Source of the DNA: an uncultured Desulfobacterium sp.
Lineage (GTDB): Bacteria; Desulfobacterota; Desulfobacteria; Desulfobacterales; Desulfobacteraceae
NCBI GenBank assembly: GCA_937124525.1
Contig: CAKZLA010000399.1
Coordinates: forward strand, 1-29,080
Direction of reading: 5' to 3'
DNA length: 29,080 bases
Below the pieces are notes generated by a model. That model was not told the DNA's origin and ran no database searches. It worked only from the letters and a program-made list of their open reading frames with translations. Numbering within the stretch: position 1 is the stretch's first letter; every line of letters starts with the position of its first letter. Below are positions 8,074 to 15,607 of this stretch, piece after piece. A program made the translations under genes and the position numbers.

Positions 8074-8100
8074 GATCCAATTCTCTTTTAGAATTTGATC
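8074..8100 (+). terminator. Stem-loop after the kinase gene
   Basis: Arms 8074-8084 and 8090-8100 pair at ten of eleven positions around a CTTTT loop. It lies 4 nt after the kinase stop and overlaps the end of the opposing integrase remnant. It is AT-rich with no T-run, so a weak, possibly convergent terminator. Confidence 0.35.
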
Positions 8101-8450
8101 AGATTCAGAAATGATGGATAAAAGGAATTCCTGTCCTTGTTGCCCTTGCCCGATCGTACGGTTATTTGCTTCATGTTGAAATCAATATCAAACACTCTCA
8201 AGCGCAGAGCCTCGCTGATTCTTAATCCGCTGCCGTACAAAATTTTGGCCACCATTTGAGATATACCTTCCATCAAGGACATCACATGCACAACCTCTTC
8301 CCGTGTCATGACAACGGGCACGTTTTCTTTTTTCGGGGCTCTGACCGCATGAATTTCATCTTCCAGTGGTTCTTTTAATACATGCTTGTAGAGAAAAACA
8401 AGTGAGTTCAAGGCCAGGCTCTGGGTTGAAGCAGTAATATTGGTATTCAC
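8088..8450 (-). pseudogene. Integron-type tyrosine recombinase (IntI-like) remnant
   Basis: An open stretch of ~120 codons matches the middle of integron integrases: ASTQSLALNSLVFLYKHVL (end of the core-binding domain), PVVMTREEV, AKILYGSGLRISEALRLRV (catalytic Arg I of the tyrosine-recombinase fold) and a GKGNKDR segment with the beta-hairpin lysine. Both ends are missing. The N-terminal ~90 residues are replaced by unrelated sequence just before AVNTN. The C-terminal half, with the HxxR box and the nucleophilic tyrosine, is absent, because the frame ends eight residues after FYP. It cannot be active. It indicates that an integron or a related integrase once sat here. No cassette array or clear attC site is visible beside it. 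Confidence 0.75.
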
Positions 8451-9018
8451 GGCAGGATGTGCATAACGGCGGCGAGTAATTTTTCCAACCTTACAAAGGG
8501 CACCTTATCGCCCTCTTGAGAAAACGCCAACCCACCCGAGAAGCTCCGATACAGCTCTACATATCGACAACTGAAAATTTATCGCAAATCTGCTACACAG
8601 CATAAGTGGTTTACTGGGAGGATAAGAGGGCACTTTCCGAACAACGTCGGGATGAAGTACGTTTGGTACTTAAACGGGGCCAACCAGGTGAAGCTGACTA
8701 TTATTCGGTGAAGAAAAAATTGAATTCAAAGCAGAGCTTTGACAGTTCTTTTGTATACCTCGAAGATTACTCCCATAATACATTGCCAATGGTTTACCCA
8801 ATCCTTTGCCTTTCGGATATTTGACAGTTCTATTTTTAAAATAACAAAGATTACAGGATCTACCGTCACCAATCTACCGTTTCAACCAAAATTCATTTTT
8901 TACTACTCAAAGTGTAAAGCGGGAATGAAGGATGCCAAATACTTCAAGAAAAAATAGGTCCCCTCTCCTGGCAGTTCATGGCCAAAGATGGGAGCATTCA
9001 CACGGATGATAAGGGATT
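8451..9018. other. Decayed intergenic scar beside the integrase remnant
   Basis: No intact gene with a recognisable domain. On the plus strand, 8520-8708 is an open frame of 63 codons between two stops that lacks an ATG start near its beginning. Its second half reads like a real protein end (WFTGRIRGHFPNNVG, then YVWYLNGANQVK), but I cannot assign it. A 72-codon ATG frame at 8606-8824 overlaps it in another frame and is probably spurious. Toward 9018 the sequence is AT-rich with nothing recognisable. The region looks like the residue of a lost mobile or cassette segment. Confidence 0.45.
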
Positions 9019-11274
9019 TCAGAGTTTCCCCGCCACCCCGGCATCGTCAAAGGAGGCCATGTCACACATGATTTTACAAGCGGCTTCGGTGGTATCCATG
9101 GTCAGGGCAGCACCGGTTCCCTCGCCAAGTCGCATCTTAAAATCAATGACAGAGGTTATATCCATGTATTCCAGGGCTGATTTCTGGGCCACTTCAAGGG
9201 ATTTATGACCGGAAATAAGATATCCCCGGATGTCAGGATTAATCACACAGGCCACAAGTCCGGCAGCGGTGGAGATGACCCCGTCCAGCACCACGGCACA
9301 TCCCTTGGATGCCGCGGCAATAACGGCCCCGGCAATTCCGCCAATTTCATATCCCCCCACCTTTTCCAGAATATCCAGCCCGTCCCTGGGATCTGGCTTT
9401 TGAAATGCCAGGGCTTTTTCAATCACTTCGGTTTTATGGATCAAGCCTTTATTATCCACACCGGTTCCCCGACCCGTTGCCTGACCAGGGGAAATACCAC
9501 AAATGGTGGAAATAATGGCCGAGGCCGAGGTGGTATTGCCAATGCCCATCTCCCCCACCCCCACAATATCCATGGGTGACGTTTCGTGGCTTTCCAGAAA
9601 CACGGACATGCCATGCCCCAGGGCCGTGAACATCTCCTGCCTGGTCATGGCAGGCTCCAGGGCAAAATTCCGGGTACCCTTGCGAACCTTTTTTACAATG
9701 AGGTCAGGGTGGGGATCAAAGTCAGCATTCACCCCCATGTCCACAATTTTCATGTCAATGTGATGATGTTTGCACAACACATTGATGGCAGCCCCGCCAT
9801 CCAAAAAATTTTTCACCATCTGCCGGGTTACCTCCTGGGGGTAGGCAGAGATAACCTCTTCGGTGATACCATGATCCCCGGCAAATACAAACAGGGCCTT
9901 TCGATCAATGCGGGGATTAAGGTCCTGCTGGATAAGGCTCATTTGAAGGGCCAGTTGTTCAAGGGTTCCAAGGGCACCCAGGGGCTTTGTCTTATTATCG
10001 ATTTTTTCCTGGGCCGGGGCCTTTATTGCCGGGTCCACGGGGACAATTCTTTTGATCAACTCCCGGCAAAACACCTCTCCTGGCAGGGCGGTTTCCATGG
10101 GCAAATTGCCGGATATTTTCTCCAGAGCAGACCCTGGGGAACCCAAAAGCCGTGCCACAGGATCTTCAGGTGTGCCATAACCATGAACATTACCACCACT
10201 TCTGCCAGAATGTTTGATGCCACTTATGCCTGAAACGTTTCCTGCATCACCTGGGATGTCATCCCCGTTACCTGTCCCCTGAAAGGCAAGCCCCCGGCCC
10301 AGATAAAGACCGGTAAAATCAATGATATACTTCAAGTCTTTGCCAGCCACCACACTTTGCATGAGGCTGGCAACGGCTTCAGGGGCCACATATGCTTCCA
10401 CCAGTAAGGCCAGGTGGTGTTGATACTTTTCCATAAAGGGCACCCCATCCACCATGTTTTTCCGGGTCAATCCATAGGCACCGGACACCACGGCCTCTTT
10501 ATAGTGGATGAGATTGAGCAAGTTGCTTTCAATATGTTCATTTTTGGTAATTCCACTGAAAAAACAAACCCTGCTGCCCTTCCCTGCCTTGACAATGCCA
10601 AGGCTAAAGGCAGTGAAATCAGCACAGGCATTCACCACCACATCAAACTCGCTCTCCACGGTGTCCTTAAGGCAGGAAATACCTGTGGCCCCAAGAAAAG
10701 GGGCGATCTTTGATCGTTTTTCTTCGCTTTTTTCAATGACAAGGACCTGACCACCGGCATCTTTAAAAACCAGGGCAGCAACAAGCCCCATGGTGCCACC
10801 GCCATAGATGATCACCCGATCGTCCCTTACACTCCCCAATTTATCCAGGAGATTAAACACACATCCCACGGGTTCGGCAAAGCAGGCAATGGTATCGGAA
10901 AGAGCATCTGGCAAGGGCACCAGGCTTGACGATGGCACCACCACCTGATCTGCAAATCCCCCATCGGTATGGAATCCCATGATTTTCATCTCTTCACACA
11001 GGTTTTCACGTCCCTGGATACAATAACGACAATGGCCACAGCTCTTTCCCGGCCACACGGCAAAGCGCTTACCTGCCCCATCGGTGACCACCATTTCGTG
11101 GCCTGGTACCCTGGGCAGGGATAAATCCCGGTGGCCCTGGGCCCACATCTTTGCGTCGGTTCTACACACCGCGCAACAACGCACCTTAAAAACAGAATCA
11201 TCTTTTAAAAGGCCATCTTCCGGAATGTCCATGTATTCAAGCCGTTTCAGACCAGCAAGTACCAATTTTTTCAT
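9019..11274 (-). CDS. Fusion: zinc-type alcohol dehydrogenase (MDR) + CobT phosphoribosyltransferase
   Basis: 751 residues from ATG 11274, 2 nt after the preceding stop, with GGGAAGAGG just upstream. Residues ~1-325 are a medium-chain dehydrogenase: catalytic-zinc ligands C34 (CAVCRTD) and H59/E60 (GHE), four structural-zinc cysteines C79, C82, C85 and C93, and a Rossmann GGGTMG. A glycine/aspartate-rich linker (~326-375) leads to a complete CobT (~396-751): TKPLGALGTLE, FAGDHGITEE, EMGIGNTT, GRGTGVD, LISGHKS and LGEGTGAA with the catalytic glutamate. CobT transfers phosphoribose from nicotinate mononucleotide to the lower-ligand base of cobamides, giving alpha-ribotide. The dehydrogenase substrate is unknown; processing of a lower-ligand precursor or ribose intermediate is speculation. 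Both halves keep their key residues. Confidence 0.88.
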   Translation of the reverse strand: MKKLVLAGLKRLEYMDIPEDGLLKDDSVFKVRCCAVCRTDAKMWAQGHRDLSLPRVPGHEMVVTDGAGKRFAVWPGKSCGHCRYCIQGRENLCEEMKIMGFHTDGGFADQVVVPSSSLVPLPDALSDTIACFAEPVGCVFNLLDKLGSVRDDRVIIYGGGTMGLVAALVFKDAGGQVLVIEKSEEKRSKIAPFLGATGISCLKDTVESEFDVVVNACADFTAFSLGIVKAGKGSRVCFFSGITKNEHIESNLLNLIHYKEAVVSGAYGLTRKNMVDGVPFMEKYQHHLALLVEAYVAPEAVASLMQSVVAGKDLKYIIDFTGLYLGRGLAFQGTGNGDDIPGDAGNVSGISGIKHSGRSGGNVHGYGTPEDPVARLLGSPGSALEKISGNLPMETALPGEVFCRELIKRIVPVDPAIKAPAQEKIDNKTKPLGALGTLEQLALQMSLIQQDLNPRIDRKALFVFAGDHGITEEVISAYPQEVTRQMVKNFLDGGAAINVLCKHHHIDMKIVDMGVNADFDPHPDLIVKKVRKGTRNFALEPAMTRQEMFTALGHGMSVFLESHETSPMDIVGVGEMGIGNTTSASAIISTICGISPGQATGRGTGVDNKGLIHKTEVIEKALAFQKPDPRDGLDILEKVGGYEIGGIAGAVIAAASKGCAVVLDGVISTAAGLVACVINPDIRGYLISGHKSLEVAQKSALEYMDITSVIDFKMRLGEGTGAALTMDTTEAACKIMCDMASFDDAGVAGKL

Positions 11275-11276
11275 AT

Positions 11277-11483
11277 TTAGAATGCCTCTTCCCTGAGAAT
11301 AAGACGGCGTATGGTTCCCTTCCATCCATGATTTTTCTCCATGGACATCACATGGGCTTTAACGGTTTTAAGTTTTTCCATGGGAAAAACAGATGCTTTA
11401 TCAAGTCCACACACACTATAAAATTCTTCTTTCACCCGGATATAATCATTGCCTATTTTGATAATTAAAAGTTCAGTTTCCAT
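11277..11483 (-). CDS. Small conserved-looking protein of unknown function
   Basis: 68 residues from ATG 11483, with AAGGA six nt upstream. A longer frame back to 11543 runs into a dispersed repeat and lacks a ribosome binding site. The protein is a soluble mixed-charge sequence opening with a beta-like stretch (ELLIIKIGNDYIRVKEEF) and one cysteine, and ends with a basic segment near WKGTIRRLIL. I recognise no family. Its stop is 2 nt from the dehydrogenase-CobT start, and that gene's ribosome binding site lies inside this coding sequence, so the two are likely translationally coupled. A role connected with the fused enzyme is inferred from position only. Confidence 0.65.
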   Translation of the reverse strand: METELLIIKIGNDYIRVKEEFYSVCGLDKASVFPMEKLKTVKAHVMSMEKNHGWKGTIRRLILREEAF

Positions 11484-11499
11484 GGAATTTCCTTTTTTT

Positions 11500-11693
11500 A
11501 TAACTGCCACGGGCAGACCGTATTGGGATACTAACCTGACCACAACGAAAATTGAAACTCTAATTATTACAGCCTTTTGGACGGAGTTTCATATAAACTG
11601 GCATGACAGGACCGCCTGTCACAACAAAAATAGAAAATCGTATCATGTCGCCTCCGAAGACTGCTGTGGGTACTCGGAGGCTTTATTTTCTAT
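11500..11693 (+). repeat. Dispersed hairpin repeat, copy B
   Basis: 11500-11524 is identical over 25 nt to copies A (reverse) and C and contains CTGCC-ACG-GGCAG. It is followed by GAAACTC...GAGTTTC (11554-11590), ATATAAA, a GACAGG-ACCG-CCTGTC hairpin (11605-11620), and a last unit bounded by ATAGAAAAT (11630-11638) and ATTTTCTAT (11685-11693). The array fills the gap between two minus-strand genes and covers the stop codon of the TrpD-like gene. Confidence 0.78.
11650..11681. terminator. Stem-loop at the 3' end of the TrpD-like gene
   Basis: Perfect 8-bp arms GCCTCCGA (11650-11657) and TCGGAGGC (11674-11681), nested in the outer 9-bp ATAGAAAAT/ATTTTCTAT pairing. It begins 9 nt past the minus-strand stop codon. 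A TTTATTTT tail is present only in the plus orientation, so its efficiency as a minus-strand terminator is doubtful. Confidence 0.5.
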
Positions 11694-12799
11694 AAAAGTG
11701 CATCAAGTTTTTTCAATCCCTGTTCAGGCTCATTGTTCTGGGAGGAGACCCAGTTTTCCAGGGCCTCAAATGCCCCATTGCCATCCAGGGCCTTTGCGGC
11801 AACTTCAATCCCGGCATCAATGGTATTAACCTTACCGGCCACATAAAAAATCAAGGCGGCATTTAAAATGGCGGCATCATACCGGGCACCCTTTTCTCTG
11901 CCCCGGATGAGATCCACAAAACGGGCCGGTTCATTGATGATATCCGCCTCAGGTGCCAGGGCACCGGGATCATGGCAATCCAGGGAAAAGGCTTCTGGCA
12001 ATAGATCATACTGGGTAATATCACCATTTTCAGCAAGTTCCGCACACCAGGTGGTACCACACACTGACGCCTCATCCATGCCCTTATCCGAACTGTTGAT
12101 ACCCCCATGAATCACCATGGCCCGTTTAAATCCAATGGCCTTCATCACCTCAACTACGGGAAGAATCATCTCCTTTGAATACACCCCCCGGACGGCCCGG
12201 TCCGGCATGGCCGGATTGGCAAGGGATGCTGCAATGTTCAGGGTGGAACCAAAGGAAATCTGGGAAAGAATCCTGCCAAGGGCCATGGGGTGAATCTGGG
12301 GACTCATTCCATTGAACAGCCCCAAACCTACGGTTTCAATGCTTTTGGCCACCACATCCACATCACACTCCACATCCACCCCCAGGGCTTCGGCCATGTC
12401 CACGGTGCCACACCGGGAGGTGATGGCCCGGGCACCATGGCGGGCCATGCGGATGCCGCCGGAAGCAGCAATGATGGAGGCTGCGGTACTGATATTAAAG
12501 GTTTTAAAGGTATCCATGCCCGTACCACTGTTCTCCACAATGGGGCTTGAGCCGTTGAGGTCAACCTTGTTAGTGTCCAGTTCATAGATGGCCTGCCAGC
12601 TGCCTGCCACTTCCTGGGCTGTCTCCCCCTTGGCGGTGAGGGCCGCCAGAAAGGCCCCCTGCTGCATGGCGGTAACCTCATCATTTAATATATGGTAAAA
12701 GGCTCTGTTTGCCTCGTCCCTGTCCAGATTTTCCTTCCGGATGAGACGGGTAATCAGCGCACCAAATTCTCTATTTAACTCCAACGCCTGCATATTCAC
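11690..12799 (-). CDS. TrpD-family phosphoribosyltransferase paralog
   Basis: 369 residues, near the usual TrpD length, starting at GTG 12799 with AGGAG nine nt upstream; the ATG two codons later is too far from it. The fold of anthranilate phosphoribosyltransferase is recognisable: SGTGMD at 91-96 (canonical GTGGD), FNIST at 101-105, RHGAR at 120-124 (canonical KHGNR), TSRCGTVD at 127-134, and the Mg-binding DE pair at 242-243 (GMDE). The substitutions in the PRPP- and anthranilate-contacting loops suggest a substrate other than anthranilate. No other trp gene is near. Its neighbours are the small protein and the dehydrogenase-CobT fusion, so a role around base phosphoribosylation in cobamide metabolism is possible, but this is inference. 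A true trpD cannot be excluded. Confidence 0.8.
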   Translation of the reverse strand: MNMQALELNREFGALITRLIRKENLDRDEANRAFYHILNDEVTAMQQGAFLAALTAKGETAQEVAGSWQAIYELDTNKVDLNGSSPIVENSGTGMDTFKTFNISTAASIIAASGGIRMARHGARAITSRCGTVDMAEALGVDVECDVDVVAKSIETVGLGLFNGMSPQIHPMALGRILSQISFGSTLNIAASLANPAMPDRAVRGVYSKEMILPVVEVMKAIGFKRAMVIHGGINSSDKGMDEASVCGTTWCAELAENGDITQYDLLPEAFSLDCHDPGALAPEADIINEPARFVDLIRGREKGARYDAAILNAALIFYVAGKVNTIDAGIEVAAKALDGNGAFEALENWVSSQNNEPEQGLKKLDALL

Positions 12800-12916
12800 T
12801 ATTTATTACTCCTGAAAAGACATAAACTCATGGGGCGCCTCTCATTTCTGATTTACACTTTCACAAGGTGCAGACCCATTTCATGGTATGCATTCTAAAA
12901 AATATAAAGTACTTCC

Positions 12917-12936
12917 AAGTCCTATATTTTGGACTT
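12917..12936. promoter_or_regulatory. Palindrome upstream of the TrpD-like gene
   Basis: AAGTCC (12917-12922) and GGACTT (12931-12936) form a perfect 6-bp inverted repeat around CTATATTTT-like AT-rich sequence, about 120 nt upstream of the GTG start. It could be an operator or a small hairpin. There is no independent support, and I could not place a convincing promoter. Confidence 0.25.
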
Positions 12937-13035
12937 ATTTCTAAGGCTACCCATACCGACAAACTATTGTATCAAGGGTTGATTCATATACATTACCAAC
13001 CCGAATATTTACCCTACCATTCCACTACATTCATT

Positions 13036-13557
13036 TTACAAAAGCTTATAGAACATTGCCATAAGGGCCTGTGCCACCTCATCAGGGGACTTTGACGTGG
13101 TGTCCACCTGGAGATATTGGCCATACCCTTTTTTACGCTCTGACAGAAGGCGCATCAAGGTTTCCATGCCATTGGCCTGCTTCAACAGGGGTCTTTCCAC
13201 ACCGGAATCCCTTGAAACCCTGGCCATGATCTCCACAGGATCGGCCACAAGACAAAACACCATGCCGCTTTTTTCCAGGACATCCTTATTGGCCTTATCC
13301 AGCATCATCTTTCCCCCGGTGGAAATCACCAACCCCTGCCTGTGGGCAAGGTCCCTGGCAAGGTCTGATTCCATCTTCCGAAAGGCGGCCTCTCCCTGAT
13401 TCTCAAAAATTTCAGAAATGGTGCAGTGATTTTGGGACATGATTTGGGCATCGGTATCCACGAATTCGTATTTCAGACTCTGGGCCACACGCTTTCCCAC
13501 CGTTGTCTTTCCTGTTCCCATGAACCCTGTTAAAATTATATTCCTTTTATTTTTCAT
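13036..13557 (-). CDS. aroK: Shikimate kinase
   Basis: The 173-residue protein has the full shikimate kinase pattern: Walker A GFMGTGKTT at 11-19, shikimate-binding D36 in the VDTD segment (D34 would bind magnesium), R60 in AFRKME, the GG pair in ISTGGK, and a lid arginine in ERPLL. It phosphorylates shikimate at the 3-hydroxyl with ATP in the chorismate pathway, in the cytoplasm. The only Shine-Dalgarno-like sequence, GGAGG at about 13571-13575, lies about 12 nt before the ATG, inside the end of a dispersed hairpin repeat. The gene stands alone between repeats and the minus-strand TrpD-like gene. No other aro gene is in the window. Confidence 0.93.
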   Translation of the reverse strand: MKNKRNIILTGFMGTGKTTVGKRVAQSLKYEFVDTDAQIMSQNHCTISEIFENQGEAAFRKMESDLARDLAHRQGLVISTGGKMMLDKANKDVLEKSGMVFCLVADPVEIMARVSRDSGVERPLLKQANGMETLMRLLSERKKGYGQYLQVDTTSKSPDEVAQALMAMFYKLL

Positions 13558-13560
13558 TTT

Positions 13561-13885
13561 TTATATAACCCTCCGTCCAATGGTCTGGAATCATGAAAGT
13601 TTCAATTTTCATTATAAGAGAATACAGCATCAGGGCAGTCCTTGGAGGCGGTATAATACTATTTTGGGGTTGGTTCTAAACTCGACCACTTTTGACAGCT
13701 CAGATCAGATAGCAACATCTAAACAACTGAAATTTAACATTATATTTAATTGTCGACTATTTGGTGCATATCCACTGGCCGACGTTAGAACCAACCCTAC
13801 TATTTTCTATCTTCGTTGTGACAGGCTGCCCTGTGTTATGTATGTGGGGTTATAAAACTCCATCTAAGGGACTGCAACTCACCCA
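13561..13885 (-). repeat. Dispersed hairpin repeat, copy D (split by an insertion)
   Basis: 13561-13620 resembles the reverse complement of copy B's GAAACTC unit: ATATAA, CTCCGTCCAA, then AGTTTCAATTTTC. 13807-13870 resembles the reverse of copy B's next unit: CTATCTTCGTTGTGACAGGC, then an ACTCCATCTAA segment. The two halves are separated by the MITE-like element. Deleting it restores a sequence collinear with copy B. This copy is more diverged than A-C and ends within 5 nt of the aroK start codon. Confidence 0.68.
13666..13797. mobile_element. MITE-like non-coding insertion with 13-bp terminal inverted repeats
   Basis: GGGTTGGTTCTAA (13667-13679) and its perfect complement TTAGAACCAACCC (13785-13797) bound a ~130-bp segment. 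Weaker matching extends inward to about 24 bp. The direct repeat TACTATTTT flanks it at 13657-13665 and 13798-13806, consistent with a 9-bp target duplication. The interior has no open frame of useful length, so it would have been moved by a transposase encoded elsewhere. The parent family is not assigned; a 9-bp duplication is compatible with several insertion-sequence families. Confidence 0.8.
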
Positions 13886-14249
13886 CGGCCCTCAACAACA
13901 CAAAAGTGGTTATAATATTTATTATTTAACACTTTAGTCAAGCCATTTTTACTTGCTCTTATTTATTTTTGGTGCTAATTTTTTAATCTTCCATGCTTGC
14001 GTTATGCAACCAAAGTACTTCTGTCAATGCCCAAAATTTGATGGAATCCCATGCCGGACAGCAAGCTTTTAAGCACGTATGCCGGGATATGACAACGGAC
14101 CTGTGTAACCATTAATTTTGTGTACAGAAATATCCAATTATGATCTCCCTTTTCTGGACACGGTGTCATTAAATTGTTGCGCACCCTTCACATATCTTCC
14201 ATGCGTCATTTTTAGAGATCATTTTACACCATTAACAAGGAGACTTTTT
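13886..14249 (+). other. AT-rich leader upstream of the transporter operon
   Basis: No gene is supported here. The frame that continues upstream of the binding-protein gene to 14118 lacks a ribosome binding site and a signal-like sequence. The stretch is AT-rich and probably carries the operon's promoter and 5' untranslated region, but I could not pick out a convincing -35/-10 pair or a riboswitch fold. Confidence 0.35.
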
Positions 14250-15413
14250 GTGAAAAAGATTTTCAGTTCTTTATGTCTTGTGGCTGTCATGTTTGCCTGT
14301 GTACCCATGGTATTTGGTCAAACCATTAAAATTGGATTCAACATTCCCCTGACCGGGGAAATCCCCAAAGTGGGTGAAGAATCCAAGTACGCCGGGGAAA
14401 TGATGCTGAACGAAATCAATGCCCAGGGCGGTCTTGAAGTGGGTGGCGAAAAATACATGCTGGAATTTGTCTACGAAGACAATGAATCCAAGGCAGAATC
14501 TGCGGTAACCGCAGCCTTGAAGTTAATTGAAAGAGACAAGGTCCTTGCCATTGTGGGGCCCAACTCCAGTAAACAGGCGGTGCCAGCGGGTCAGGTGTGC
14601 AATGACAACCGCACCCCCATGATCTCTCCCTGGTCCACCAACCCTGACACCACCAAAGATCGTCCCTGGGTATTTCGGGCCGCCTTCCTTGATCCTTTCC
14701 AGGGTCCTGTGGCCACGGACTTTGCCATTAAAACCTTTAAGGCTAAAAAAGCGGCGGTTCTCTATGCCCTGGCCAATGATTACAGTAAAAACCTTGCTGA
14801 AATTTTCCAGGCTGACTTTAACAAAAAAATGGGTGACGGGGCCGTTGTGGCCTTTGAAACCTATGGAGACAAAGACCAGGATTTCAGTGCCCAGCTCACC
14901 AAAATTCTTGCAGAAAAACCCGATTTTATCTTTCTGCCTAACAACTACAACGAAGTGGCCCTCATCGTAAAACAAGCCCATGACCTTGGCTGGACCGGTC
15001 CTTTCATGGGAGCTGATGCCTGGGGAAATTCAGAACTCATGACCCTTTGCGGCGATGATTGCAAGGGTCATTATTTTTCCACCCATTATGCCGCAGCCGG
15101 TGCCACCGGTGCCACCAAGGAATTTATTGATAAATATACCAAACTGTACGGATACCAGCCCGCCGATGTGGCAGCTCTGACCTGGGATGCCATTAATGTG
15201 GTTCTGGCAGGCATCCAGAACGCCGGGAAAATCACCGGAAATCTTCGAAAAGACCGTAAAAATCTCAAGGACGGCATTGGGGCCATCACAGAAGTCAAGG
15301 GCATCACCGGCAACATGAAGTTTGATGACCAGGGCGATCCCATCAAATGTGCCGTGGTGGTTAGAATCAGTGACACAGGTGAATTTGAGTTTACAGAGTC
15401 TGTCTGTCCATAA
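14250..15413 (+). CDS. livK: Branched-chain amino acid-type ABC transporter substrate-binding protein
   Basis: 387 residues from GTG 14250, with AAGGAG at 14237-14242; this start gives a clean signal peptide (KK, hydrophobic core, cleavage near VFG-QT). The mature part is a type I periplasmic-binding protein of the LivJ/LivK/AmiC class: IKIGFNIPLTG, ...YAGEMMLNEINAQGG, VLAIVGPNSSKQAVPAG and YGDKDQDFSAQLTKI. It captures a small ligand in the periplasm for the LivHMGF complex encoded next. The family includes carriers for branched-chain amino acids, amides, urea and aromatic acids, so the ligand is uncertain and the symbol marks the family. Four cysteines in the mature protein (near CNDN, LCGDDC and the C-terminus) are unusual. 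A strong hairpin follows and may raise its expression over the permeases. Confidence 0.88.
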   Translation: MKKIFSSLCLVAVMFACVPMVFGQTIKIGFNIPLTGEIPKVGEESKYAGEMMLNEINAQGGLEVGGEKYMLEFVYEDNESKAESAVTAALKLIERDKVLAIVGPNSSKQAVPAGQVCNDNRTPMISPWSTNPDTTKDRPWVFRAAFLDPFQGPVATDFAIKTFKAKKAAVLYALANDYSKNLAEIFQADFNKKMGDGAVVAFETYGDKDQDFSAQLTKILAEKPDFIFLPNNYNEVALIVKQAHDLGWTGPFMGADAWGNSELMTLCGDDCKGHYFSTHYAAAGATGATKEFIDKYTKLYGYQPADVAALTWDAINVVLAGIQNAGKITGNLRKDRKNLKDGIGAITEVKGITGNMKFDDQGDPIKCAVVVRISDTGEFEFTESVCP

Positions 15414-15448
15414 AAACGTGTAAAAATAAAAAATCTGCATCCATAACA

Positions 15449-15512
15449 CAACTTTCCCGGGTTGGGTTTTCAATGATAAGACCCAACCGGATCAACCCAA
15501 CCCGGAAAGTTG
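15449..15512 (+). promoter_or_regulatory. Large intercistronic stem-loop between livK and livH
   Basis: Arms 15449-15468 and 15494-15512 pair over 19 bp with one bulged C. Within the loop, ACCCAACC (15481-15488) can pair with GGTTGGGT (15460-15467) of the left arm, giving a smaller alternative hairpin. There is no T-run, so partial termination or 3'-end protection of the binding-protein message is more likely than full termination. Confidence 0.65.
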
Positions 15513-15607
15513 ACTCCAAGAACCCAATCCATTGTCAAAACCTGACTGCATCCCCAAACGGCAGGAGTCAGAGCCAAGCCAAACATCGTACAAAAGAGGA
15601 TATTCCC

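Noticed and set aside
9586..10233. 215-codon plus-strand frame opposite CobT
   Set aside because: It is antisense to a gene with clear catalytic motifs; its composition is that of a shadow frame.
11277..11543. 88-codon version of the small unknown protein
   Set aside because: The extra N-terminal codons lie in the dispersed repeat; ATG 11483 has the ribosome binding site.
14118..14249. 44-codon N-terminal extension of the binding protein
   Set aside because: It would bury the signal peptide; GTG 14250 has AAGGAG at seven nt.
15473..15607. 45-codon N-terminal extension of LivH
   Set aside because: It is translated from the intercistronic hairpin, is polar, and has no ribosome binding site.
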